A DNA stretch of 6,913 nucleotides. It comes from an uncultured bacterium (lineage in GTDB: Bacteria > Hydrothermota > Tepidihabitantia > Tepidihabitantales > Tepidihabitantaceae). The stretch covers positions 1 through 6,913 of the forward strand of contig CAKZPX010000306.1 of NCBI GenBank assembly GCA_937139435.1, written 5' to 3'. The notes under the pieces were generated by a model. The model made no database searches. It was not told the DNA's origin and was given only the letters and a program-made list of their open reading frames with translations. The position numbers and the translations under genes were made by a program. Shown here piece after piece: positions 1-5,598 of the stretch (position 1 is the stretch's first letter; each line of letters starts with the position of its first letter).

Positions 1-55
1 CGAGCTTGCGCTGGAAGCAGGCTCGGGTAGGTTCGATTCCTACACGCCTCCGCCA
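1..55 (+). tRNA. selC: 3' part of selenocysteine tRNA (tRNA-Sec), truncated by the window edge
   Basis: Seen directly: a long variable arm, CGAGCTTGC (1-9) pairing with GCAGGCTCG (17-25) around a 7-nt loop, giving 9 bp with one T-G wobble. A T-stem follows, GTAGG (27-31) with CCTAC (39-43), closing the loop TTCGATT. Then comes the 8-nt acceptor strand ACGCCTCC (44-51), discriminator G52 and encoded CCA (53-55). Ordinary tRNAs have a 7-nt acceptor strand at this point; an 8+5 bp acceptor/T arm with a long variable arm and a G discriminator is the bacterial tRNA-Sec pattern. The D arm and anticodon (expected TCA) lie outside the window, so the identity is inferred. The only serious alternative is tRNA-Ser with an extra unpaired base. 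If correct, the organism inserts selenocysteine at UGA codons. Confidence 0.8.
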
Positions 56-66
56 TATTTTTTATA

Positions 67-73
67 AAAGGAG
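67..73 (+). promoter_or_regulatory. Shine-Dalgarno AAAGGAG for the porin gene
   Basis: AAAGGAG lies 4 nt upstream of the in-frame TTG at 78. It decides the start: the open frame continues upstream into the tRNA, but only the TTG start gives a normal short signal peptide. Confidence 0.6.
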
Positions 74-77
74 AGAT

Positions 78-1052
78 TTGAATAGAGTTGTTGGAACGGT
101 TTTTTTTCTTCTGAGTCTGGTTAGAGCTGAGGTGACAGTAGTGCCCGAGCGGTTAACCGTGGATGGAACATTCTGGGGCGATGCCCTTTTCTGGCAAGGG
201 AGCGAGAAGGGGTGGACAAAAAGCGGATTTGGCTTTTATAATCGGTTGGCGACACTGGGCGCTACCGGAACGGTGGTTAAGAATGTTGACCTGCGGTTAG
301 ATTTTGACCTCAACCAGATTTTGTTGCGGGATCTTTTTGTGGAATGGCAGGGACAGAACGGGCTGAAGGTCCGCGCCGGACAATTCCTTATGCCTTTGAG
401 TTTTGAATGTGAGGCACCGGAGACAAAGATGAAAGTTGATGACTACTCCCTGCTTTACTCCACATTGCATAAGATAAACAATCCCCGGGACATCGGGTTA
501 CTCGTGAGTTATGAAAATCCCTGTTCCAGTGCCCGGGTATTTCGGGCGATGGGAATGGTGGTTAACGGTACCGGACCCAATACCGGTGATAATAATAGCT
601 GGAAGGATGTGTGCGGTCGGCTGGTATTTAAGCCCGGGAGGGAGTTGGACCTGTGGCTGGGTGGACGCCTTTATTATGGCTGGGTATTTTCTGAGGGGGT
701 GCGGTTGCTCTCTTTTGCCGGTGAAATGCTTTTTTATAATAAACCATTTTCCTTACAGGTGGAGGGGATTTATCGCCGTTTTAGAAATTTTTCTGTGCCT
801 GCTGGATATGCGGAGGTTAGTGCCGATGCCGGATTTTTTGAACCTGCGGTAAGGTTTGAGGCGATTCGCTGGGAACAGGGTAACTGGCAGTGGCGGGCAT
901 CTGCCGGTCTGGGTTTGAGGCCATTTGCTGGTGTCGTAACAATGCCAACACCGGCGCAGCGGTTACAGTTCTTTATTGGTTACCAGTATCATGTGATGGT
1001 AGGATTCTGGGTGTATCAGGGGATAACCGCGCGCCTGAAAGCGTCGCTCTAA
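78..1052 (+). CDS. Outer-membrane beta-barrel protein, phosphate-selective porin O/P-like
   Basis: Product of 324 aa, probably a substrate-permeable outer-membrane channel. With a TTG start at 78 the protein opens with a short signal peptide (NRVVGTVFFLLSLVRA, residues 2-17, cleavage probably after Ala17). The rest is rich in alternating, aromatic-flanked short strands with Gly/Asn turns, as in barrels. Segments resembling the porin O/P family are LRDLFVEW (83-90) followed by LKVRAGQF (96-103), NPRDIGL (135-141), and the NGTGPNTGDNN turn (163-173) followed by KDVCGRLVFKP (176-186). The length is somewhat short for the family. The gene follows the tRNA by 22 bp with no convincing promoter between, so it may be read from the tRNA promoter. 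Its TAA overlaps the stop of the convergent tsaB gene by 4 nt. The substrate cannot be told from the sequence; family assignment is moderate. Confidence 0.7.
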   Translation: MNRVVGTVFFLLSLVRAEVTVVPERLTVDGTFWGDALFWQGSEKGWTKSGFGFYNRLATLGATGTVVKNVDLRLDFDLNQILLRDLFVEWQGQNGLKVRAGQFLMPLSFECEAPETKMKVDDYSLLYSTLHKINNPRDIGLLVSYENPCSSARVFRAMGMVVNGTGPNTGDNNSWKDVCGRLVFKPGRELDLWLGGRLYYGWVFSEGVRLLSFAGEMLFYNKPFSLQVEGIYRRFRNFSVPAGYAEVSADAGFFEPAVRFEAIRWEQGNWQWRASAGLGLRPFAGVVTMPTPAQRLQFFIGYQYHVMVGFWVYQGITARLKASL

Positions 1053-1735
1053 ACTGCCGTCCTTTTTAATTCCGCATCGGTGCGCCGGAGATAAAACGGT
1101 TCCAGGGTTTCCGGGTCGTCCGGTCCTTCTTGGCTCAGTGCTGTGAGTCCAATCTGACCGATAACCAGCGGTGATGGCGACAGGACATCCGAGAGGATAA
1201 AGTTAGCTCCTTTTTCTTTCAGGAATGGCTGGGCGATTTTTGCTCCATCACCAGCGAGGTAGAAGGATTGATCTCCAGGGAGCGCTTTTTTTATCAGTTC
1301 GGGCAGTTTTTCCGGCGCGATGATGTTAGCGGGGTAAAGCGGTTTGTTCTGATGATAGAGCGCGGCAAACAGTTCCTGTTTTCGGGCGTCAATCAGCGCC
1401 AGAACCGGGTCGGTGGTGCTGGCGGTAAGGGCAAGCGCCTGCAGGGTATTGACACCCTTTATGGGAATGTTCCGGGCGAGGGCAATACCTTTGGCAACAC
1501 TTAATCCTACTCTTAAGGAGGTGAACATTCCCGGTCCGGTTGTCAGGCAGATGGCGTTGATTTCCGAGAGCGATGTGTTACTGGCTTTTAGAAGCTGGTC
1601 AATAAGCGGGACAAGCACCTCATTGTGCCGGGCATCGGTAAACTGGTTGATAACTGTGCCTTTGCCATCCGGGGTGAGTAACGCCAGTGAGGTATTGAGT
1701 CCGCTTGTGTCCATAGCCAGACAGAGCTGGTTCAT
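1049..1735 (-). CDS. tsaB: tRNA threonylcarbamoyladenosine biosynthesis protein TsaB (YeaZ)
   Basis: Product of 228 aa, the usual length. TsaB is the ASKHA-fold, catalytically inactive partner of TsaD in the TsaD-TsaB-TsaE complex, which transfers threonylcarbamoyl to A37 of ANN-decoding tRNAs in the cytoplasm. Recognisable blocks: N-terminal MDTS (8-11), RHNEVLVPLIDQLL (36-49), TGPGMFTSLRVGLSVAKGIA (66-85, the family signature, usually GPGSFTGLR), VLALIDARKQELFAALY (111-127) and C-terminal EPFYLRRTDAE (212-222). The ATG at 1735 has GGAG (1741-1744) 5 nt upstream. It begins 13 bp after the stop of the NYN gene and is the last gene of the minus-strand run. Its TAG overlaps the porin stop by 4 nt. 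The signature departures (Ser to Met, Gly to Ser) are tolerable in a non-catalytic subunit. The identification is firm. Confidence 0.93.
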   Translation of the reverse strand: MNQLCLAMDTSGLNTSLALLTPDGKGTVINQFTDARHNEVLVPLIDQLLKASNTSLSEINAICLTTGPGMFTSLRVGLSVAKGIALARNIPIKGVNTLQALALTASTTDPVLALIDARKQELFAALYHQNKPLYPANIIAPEKLPELIKKALPGDQSFYLAGDGAKIAQPFLKEKGANFILSDVLSPSPLVIGQIGLTALSQEGPDDPETLEPFYLRRTDAELKRTAV

Positions 1736-1748
1736 AGGCGCTCCGGTG

Positions 1749-2315
1749 TTATCTGGCGGGTGGCGGTGAGGCAGGCGTATCTGGAGATACTTCCCAGTCG
1801 CGGTTAGGGAATTGTGGTTTTACCACCCCCTCAATCTCGTCCAGGTTGATGTACTCGTCGCAGGCACGGATCAGTTCCACGGAAGTATAACCACGTCCCA
1901 GTCCGATGGTCATCACCTTTTTGCCTCTTTTGGAGAGCCAGTCAACAAGGGCGACGAAATCCCCATCACCGGTGACCAGGATAATTTCGTCCAGCCACTC
2001 GCTCATGGATAGAATTTCCAGGGTGATTTCTATGTCCATATTCGCCTTGATGGTGCCATCGGGTCTTTCCCGGACCGGTTTGGCAACCACTCGGTAACCC
2101 TGGAAGGACAGGGCATCAATCAGCCGCTGGCGCCGTTCGTCATCCCGGCGGTAAGGGACAAAGGCAATGAATTTGCAGTATTCTCGTTCCCGATTACCGG
2201 TGGTGAGGATATGGCGGATAATGGCATCATAGCGAATTTCTTTTCCCTGGCGCTCAAAGGTCTCCTGAACATTCTGAACATCAATAAATACACCGGTCCG
2301 ATTACAATTACTCAT
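1749..2315 (-). CDS. NYN domain (LabA/DUF88-like) putative ribonuclease
   Basis: Product of 188 aa with a PIN-like NYN fold spanning about residues 6-160. Visible acidic motifs are FIDVQN (10-15, Asp12 and Asn15), KANMDIEI (90-97, Asp94), TGDGDF (115-120, Asp117 and Asp119) and Asp125, the usual metal-binding set. YTSVELIRACDEYINL (143-158) is typical of the LabA branch. The tail after residue 165 is Pro-rich and probably disordered. The ATG at 2315 is chosen because AGGAGG (2320-2325) lies 4 nt upstream and the family begins just before the FID motif; a frame extension to 2429 runs antisense to no motif and lies inside coaX. The start overlaps the end of coaX by 8 nt, suggesting translational coupling. 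Family members are predicted metal-dependent RNases; the RNA target here is unknown. Confidence 0.88.
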   Translation of the reverse strand: MSNCNRTGVFIDVQNVQETFERQGKEIRYDAIIRHILTTGNREREYCKFIAFVPYRRDDERRQRLIDALSFQGYRVVAKPVRERPDGTIKANMDIEITLEILSMSEWLDEIILVTGDGDFVALVDWLSKRGKKVMTIGLGRGYTSVELIRACDEYINLDEIEGVVKPQFPNRDWEVSPDTPASPPPAR

Positions 2316-3069
2316 TTTTCCTCCTATTGAAATAAAATAATTTTGCCAGTCCGAAACTGGCGATGTGCGGGTCAATTTTATTGAACGGCAGGTGGCGGTG
2401 CAGGGTGCGTGCCCCACCGCCGGTAGCAACGATGAAATATTCTCTTTTTGTCCGCCGGGCGATGAGCGTAATTATTCTGTTCAGTCCACCGGTAACAAGG
2501 TGGCACACCCCGCTCTGAATTGCGGTGGTGGTTTTCTGAACCAGTGGGTTCACAGCCGGTGAGAAACGCACCGCCGGCAGTTGTGCGGTCTGTTCTTTGA
2601 GTGCCGAGAGCATCATCTGGATACCCGGGATTATGGGACCTCCGAGGAACACCCCTTCGCGGTGGACGATGTTAACGGTGATGGCGGTGCCGAAGTCAAG
2701 GATAACCAGGTCGCGGGCGTAGCGAAGATAGCCACCAACTGCGGCACAGAGTCGGTCGGTACCAAGAAGGGTGCGGTTGTAGCGAATCCGGAGCGGTACC
2801 GGTGTGCGGGCGCTGACGAGGACGGTGGGGGTTAGAAGGGAAAAGTAGTTGTAAACATCCCGGGTTAGTGCCGGGACAACTGAGGCGATTGCTGTTCCTG
2901 CCAGGCGTTCGCGCCGGAACAGAGGCTGCTTTTCCCAGGACCTGTCCCTGTAATCTTTTACCATGTTCCGGAAGGTGGTGGTTGGCACAATTTTATGCCG
3001 GCGCAGACGCTCTTTCTGCCACCAGGCAAGGCGGGTATTGGTGTTGCCGACAAGGATAGTAAGAATCAT
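2308..3069 (-). CDS. coaX: Type III pantothenate kinase (CoaX), with the first catalytic Asp replaced by Leu
   Basis: Product of 253 aa, the normal length. The family phosphorylates pantothenate with ATP, the first step of CoA synthesis, in the cytoplasm. Blocks seen: VGNTNT (7-12), SVVPALTR (63-70), LLGTDRLCAA (101-110, Asp105), VILDFGTAITVNIV (122-135, Asp125), FLGGPIIPGI (141-150), and ATGGGAR near the C terminus. Asp105 and Asp125 match the catalytic positions as numbered in the Thermotoga enzyme. The third conserved Asp, normally in D-V-G-N-T at position 6, is Leu here (codon CTT), and the Asp that usually follows in the GTATTFD block is Asn133. The gene is otherwise intact, so it may be a low-activity or repurposed homologue. 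It overlaps birA by 4 nt (ATGA) and lacks a good Shine-Dalgarno of its own, pointing to coupled translation. Confidence 0.88.
   Translation of the reverse strand: MILTILVGNTNTRLAWWQKERLRRHKIVPTTTFRNMVKDYRDRSWEKQPLFRRERLAGTAIASVVPALTRDVYNYFSLLTPTVLVSARTPVPLRIRYNRTLLGTDRLCAAVGGYLRYARDLVILDFGTAITVNIVHREGVFLGGPIIPGIQMMLSALKEQTAQLPAVRFSPAVNPLVQKTTTAIQSGVCHLVTGGLNRIITLIARRTKREYFIVATGGGARTLHRHLPFNKIDPHIASFGLAKLFYFNRRKNE
2320..2325 (-). promoter_or_regulatory. Strong Shine-Dalgarno AGGAGG for the NYN gene, inside the coaX 3' end
   Basis: AGGAGG is 4 nt before the ATG at 2315. It is read within the last codons of coaX (Arg-Arg), so ribosomes terminating on coaX sit next to this start. It fixes the start over the longer upstream frame. 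Confidence 0.85.
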
Positions 3070-3842
3070 CGCAACTGGCGAACCTGTCCAGCACTGAATA
3101 CCAGCAGCCGTCCGGAATCGGTGCGCAGGACAACCCGTCCTTCGTCGTCAATATCCAGCACGGTGCCGATATGGCGGCGGAGGATGGTGCGGATTTCTAC
3201 CCGGCGGTGGATTATTGCCGAACGGTCGCGGATGTCCTGCCAGACGCTCCGGGCATCCTTTTCCAGACGCTGGAGGGCAGAGAAAAATTCGCTCAGCGTT
3301 GTTTCCAGAAGGATAAGGTGGTTGAATTCCTGCTGATAACTGAGGCGCAGCGAACCAGCCTCAGGCAGGTTCTGGGGTAATGTGGTTTGATTGACATTTA
3401 CACCAATCCCTACCACCAGTGCCCGTCCTTTTTGTTCACAGAGGATGCCGGCGACCTTTTTTTCGTTTACCAGAACATCGTTAGGCCAGCGCAGCACCGG
3501 ACGGGGCAGGAGCGGGTTCTGAGGAAACGAGGCGATGAGTTGTTCTATTGCCCGGCAGAGGGCAAGTCCGGCAACCTGGGTGACTGCCGGTGGTGCGAAG
3601 GTGCCGGGTTGCGGAAAGAGAAGGATGGAACTGATGAGGCTTCCCTCACTGGCAAACCAGTGACGCCGAAAGCGTCCCCGTCCCTTAGTTTGGTTGCGGG
3701 CGATAACAATTGCCGGTTCCTGTTTACCGGACAGACTGAAGGCGTAATCGTTGGTTGAGGTGACAGTGTCAAGGAAATACACCCTGCCGAAGCGGGCGAT
3801 CCGGTTTAAAAGTTCACCGGGTATCTGTTGTTCTTCAGGCAT
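3066..3842 (-). CDS. birA: Biotin--[acetyl-CoA-carboxylase] ligase, group I (no DNA-binding domain)
   Basis: Product of 258 aa that makes biotinyl-AMP and attaches biotin to a lysine of carrier proteins such as AccB. Catalytic-core motifs in order: TSTND (28-32), Gln51 with GRGRFRRHW (54-62, the biotinyl-AMP-binding loop), RWPNDVLV (118-125), KKVAGILCE (128-136, with the expected active-site lysine at 129) and VGIGVNVN (144-151). A small C-terminal SH3-like domain follows (about 214-258), containing GTVLDIDDEGRVVLRTDSG. There is no N-terminal winged helix-turn-helix, so it should not act as a biotin-operon repressor. The ATG at 3842 has AAGGTG (3848-3853) 5 nt upstream and begins 9 bp after the propeller gene's stop. 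It overlaps coaX by 4 nt. In some bacteria BirA and a CoaX homologue are fused; here they are only coupled. Confidence 0.94.
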   Translation of the reverse strand: MPEEQQIPGELLNRIARFGRVYFLDTVTSTNDYAFSLSGKQEPAIVIARNQTKGRGRFRRHWFASEGSLISSILLFPQPGTFAPPAVTQVAGLALCRAIEQLIASFPQNPLLPRPVLRWPNDVLVNEKKVAGILCEQKGRALVVGIGVNVNQTTLPQNLPEAGSLRLSYQQEFNHLILLETTLSEFFSALQRLEKDARSVWQDIRDRSAIIHRRVEIRTILRRHIGTVLDIDDEGRVVLRTDSGRLLVFSAGQVRQLR

Positions 3843-3847
3843 ATCCG

Positions 3848-3853
3848 CACCTT
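3848..3853 (-). promoter_or_regulatory. Shine-Dalgarno AAGGTG for birA, overlapping the upstream stop codon
   Basis: AAGGTG precedes the birA ATG by 5 nt and shares two bases with the TAA of the propeller gene. This ties birA translation to read-through transcription from upstream. Confidence 0.7.
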
Positions 3854-5543
3854 AATTGCCGTTGAGATAGAGGATTTTTACCGCCGGCAGGTTCGGCACC
3901 GTTATGAAGTAGATGCCGGTTTTTACCGGTGTGCCTGATTCGTCCCTACCATTCCAGATCACCGTGCGGTTATCTCCTGGTTTTATTTTCCGGACCAGCC
4001 TGCCATCACGTGAGTAGATGTTGATCTCACCTTGCGGTTTAAAAGCGGGTGCGAGGTTAATGGCAACTGCGCCAGTGGCCGGGTTGGGAAAAACATTAAC
4101 CAGGGTATTAGGCGATAACGCGTTCGTCGTTGTAATGGCGGTGGCGGTGGTGTTGAGAAAGAGATGGTTGCCGTTGGTCTGGTTCCAGTTGGTTACCGCC
4201 AGGTCGGGATGGGTTGAGTAGCGGTAATGGACGGTGATGTTGTTGGTGCCGCTGGGTGGTGGTGTGCGAAAACTTATCCAGGCGATATGCGGGTCAAAAC
4301 AGTAGGTGGCAGATGGCACCCGGATGCCGTTAACACAGACGCTATCAAGAAATTGCAGGGGACGCCGGGAGAGGTTAAAGAGCTGGCGCACACTGTTGCC
4401 GTTGAAGGTGTCGGTGACCGCGATGAGATGGATGTTGCGGACATCGGTCCAGACCAGCGCTTCACAGACAAGGTTATTGGGGTTTGCCGGTCGCCATGAC
4501 CAGGCAGGGAGGGTGTCCAGGCTACCGGCGTTATTGGCATAGACCACCACCGGTTGCCACCAGCCACCGGCTGCCAGTTCTGGATAGCCATCACCGTTGA
4601 CATCACCCCAGGCAACACAGGAGGAGTAGAGGTTGGTGCCGCGGCGCTGCATGATGAAGGCGGGGATAGTATCAAGCGTGCCATTGTTGTTATGAAAGAC
4701 CCGGATGCTGTTGGGATCCTGGAGCTGGTCATTGGCAGCAAGCGCCAGGTCCAGGTAACCATCCCGGTCGTAATCACCAAACTCCAGCCGGAGAACCCAG
4801 CCAATGTTCCGCCGCACCGCCCAGACCGGAATGGTGTCAAAGGTGCCGTTTTCGTTGCGATACATCACCACCTTGCGCCGGTGTCCGACAAAAAGGTCTA
4901 AATCACCGTCATTGTCAATGTCAGCAAATCGGATGGCATCAGAGGCGGTATCCAGACGGGCAAACCAGGCGGGCAGGGTGTCAAAAATACCGTGGTTGTT
5001 GCGGTAGATGCGGACCCGGTCGGATTGTCCCCGATAGGCATCGCCGGCACTTATTGCCAGGTCCAGGTCACCATCCAGGTCATAATCACCGAGACAGCAG
5101 TCAAATGATGAGACGCTATCTGCCGCCTTCCAGCGGGGTGTGGTTTCCAGGGCTGTATCCTGGTTATAGTAGATGCGCACCTTTAATTCGCTCGGTCCCT
5201 GGTAGTCACCGAGATAGGCAACCGCCAGGTCAAAGCGTCCGTCGTTATTGACATCACCGGCATAACAGTGTCCAAAGTAGCCCTGGTCAGCAGACCGCCA
5301 GGATGCGCTGGTTTCCAGGGTGCCATTGCGATTGAAGTAGATGGTATTGCGATTACTCGCCATGTCGTTGCCATTACTGATGCAGAAGTCAAGGTAGCCG
5401 TCGCCGTTGATGTCGGCAAAGGCGCCACCGGTGGAGTAGTCGTTGTCGGTTGATGTCCAGTTCGGGCTGCCAGGTAAGGGAAGCTGGGCAGGGGCCGAAC
5501 TGATGAGCGTGAGAAGTAAAAGTGCGAAAATGTTTGTCTTCAT
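3852..5543 (-). CDS. Secreted FG-GAP/VCBS seven-bladed propeller protein with C-terminal FlgD/sorting-like domain
   Basis: Product of 563 aa. A signal peptide (MKTNIFALLLLTLISSAPAQ, 1-20) is followed by seven repeats about 49-57 aa apart. Six carry calcium-loop motifs: DINGDGYLD (44-52), DVNNDGRFD (97-105), DYDLDGDLD (153-161), DIDNDGDLD (208-216), DYDRDGYLD (257-265) and DVNGDGYPE (314-322). The seventh (TDVRN, near 366-370) has lost its acidic residues. Most blades also contain a YxNxNGxLDTxPxW stretch. After a linker/Ig-like region (about 395-470) the C terminus holds FPNPATG (485-491) and WNGRDESGTPVKTGIYF (530-546), typical of FlgD Ig-like or type IX-sorting-like domains of secreted proteins. 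The ATG at 5543 is preferred to a frame start 24 nt upstream because it begins the signal peptide and follows a promoter. The ligand is unknown. It heads the operon with birA. Confidence 0.88.
   Translation of the reverse strand: MKTNIFALLLLTLISSAPAQLPLPGSPNWTSTDNDYSTGGAFADINGDGYLDFCISNGNDMASNRNTIYFNRNGTLETSASWRSADQGYFGHCYAGDVNNDGRFDLAVAYLGDYQGPSELKVRIYYNQDTALETTPRWKAADSVSSFDCCLGDYDLDGDLDLAISAGDAYRGQSDRVRIYRNNHGIFDTLPAWFARLDTASDAIRFADIDNDGDLDLFVGHRRKVVMYRNENGTFDTIPVWAVRRNIGWVLRLEFGDYDRDGYLDLALAANDQLQDPNSIRVFHNNNGTLDTIPAFIMQRRGTNLYSSCVAWGDVNGDGYPELAAGGWWQPVVVYANNAGSLDTLPAWSWRPANPNNLVCEALVWTDVRNIHLIAVTDTFNGNSVRQLFNLSRRPLQFLDSVCVNGIRVPSATYCFDPHIAWISFRTPPPSGTNNITVHYRYSTHPDLAVTNWNQTNGNHLFLNTTATAITTTNALSPNTLVNVFPNPATGAVAINLAPAFKPQGEINIYSRDGRLVRKIKPGDNRTVIWNGRDESGTPVKTGIYFITVPNLPAVKILYLNGN
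4744..4778. repeat. Copy of a 35-bp imperfect direct repeat in the propeller gene (second copy at 5056-5090)
   Basis: The two 35-bp stretches differ at only three positions and encode the G-D-Y-D-x-D-G-x-L-D-L-A calcium loop of blades five and three. The nucleotide identity exceeds that between the other blades, suggesting recent internal duplication or gene conversion. Confidence 0.75.
5056..5090. repeat. Second copy of the 35-bp calcium-loop repeat
   Basis: It matches 4744-4778 at 32 of 35 positions in the same orientation and reading frame; it encodes the blade-three loop. Confidence 0.75.
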
Positions 5544-5551
5544 ACCTGACC

Positions 5552-5580
5552 AGTTTAACAGAGGCAATTGACAGGGTCAA
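5552..5580 (-). promoter_or_regulatory. Sigma-70-type promoter for the propeller-birA-coaX-NYN-tsaB operon
   Basis: On the minus strand TTGACC (5580-5575) and TAAACT (5557-5552) are separated by 17 nt, and an extended -10 TG dinucleotide sits at 5560-5559. The predicted +1 is near 5545, leaving 0-3 nt before the ATG at 5543, and no real Shine-Dalgarno is present. A leaderless mRNA is therefore likely. The promoter lies in the 55-bp gap after the transaminase stop. Confidence 0.65.
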
Positions 5581-5598
5581 GCAGGGATTTCTGTCCGA

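Noticed and set aside
58..63. T-run after the tRNA as a Rho-independent terminator
   Set aside because: Only the tRNA's own stems precede it, no separate GC-rich hairpin abuts the run, and the run is short.
63..75. TATAAA as a porin promoter -10
   Set aside because: At 16-18 nt spacing the would-be -35 falls in the tRNA acceptor/T-stem and matches the consensus poorly; the predicted +1 would also remove the Shine-Dalgarno.
6..77. Upstream extension of the porin frame into the tRNA (TTG at 6)
   Set aside because: It would encode tRNA sequence and bury the signal peptide; the TTG at 78 has a Shine-Dalgarno and begins the signal peptide.
2316..2429. N-terminal extension of the NYN protein to 2429
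   Set aside because: The extension lies within coaX, has no family similarity, and a strong Shine-Dalgarno marks the ATG at 2315.
4274..4840. A 188-aa open frame inside the propeller gene on the same strand
   Set aside because: It is out of frame with the repeats, shows no family motifs and arises from the repetitive GC-biased codons of the propeller gene.
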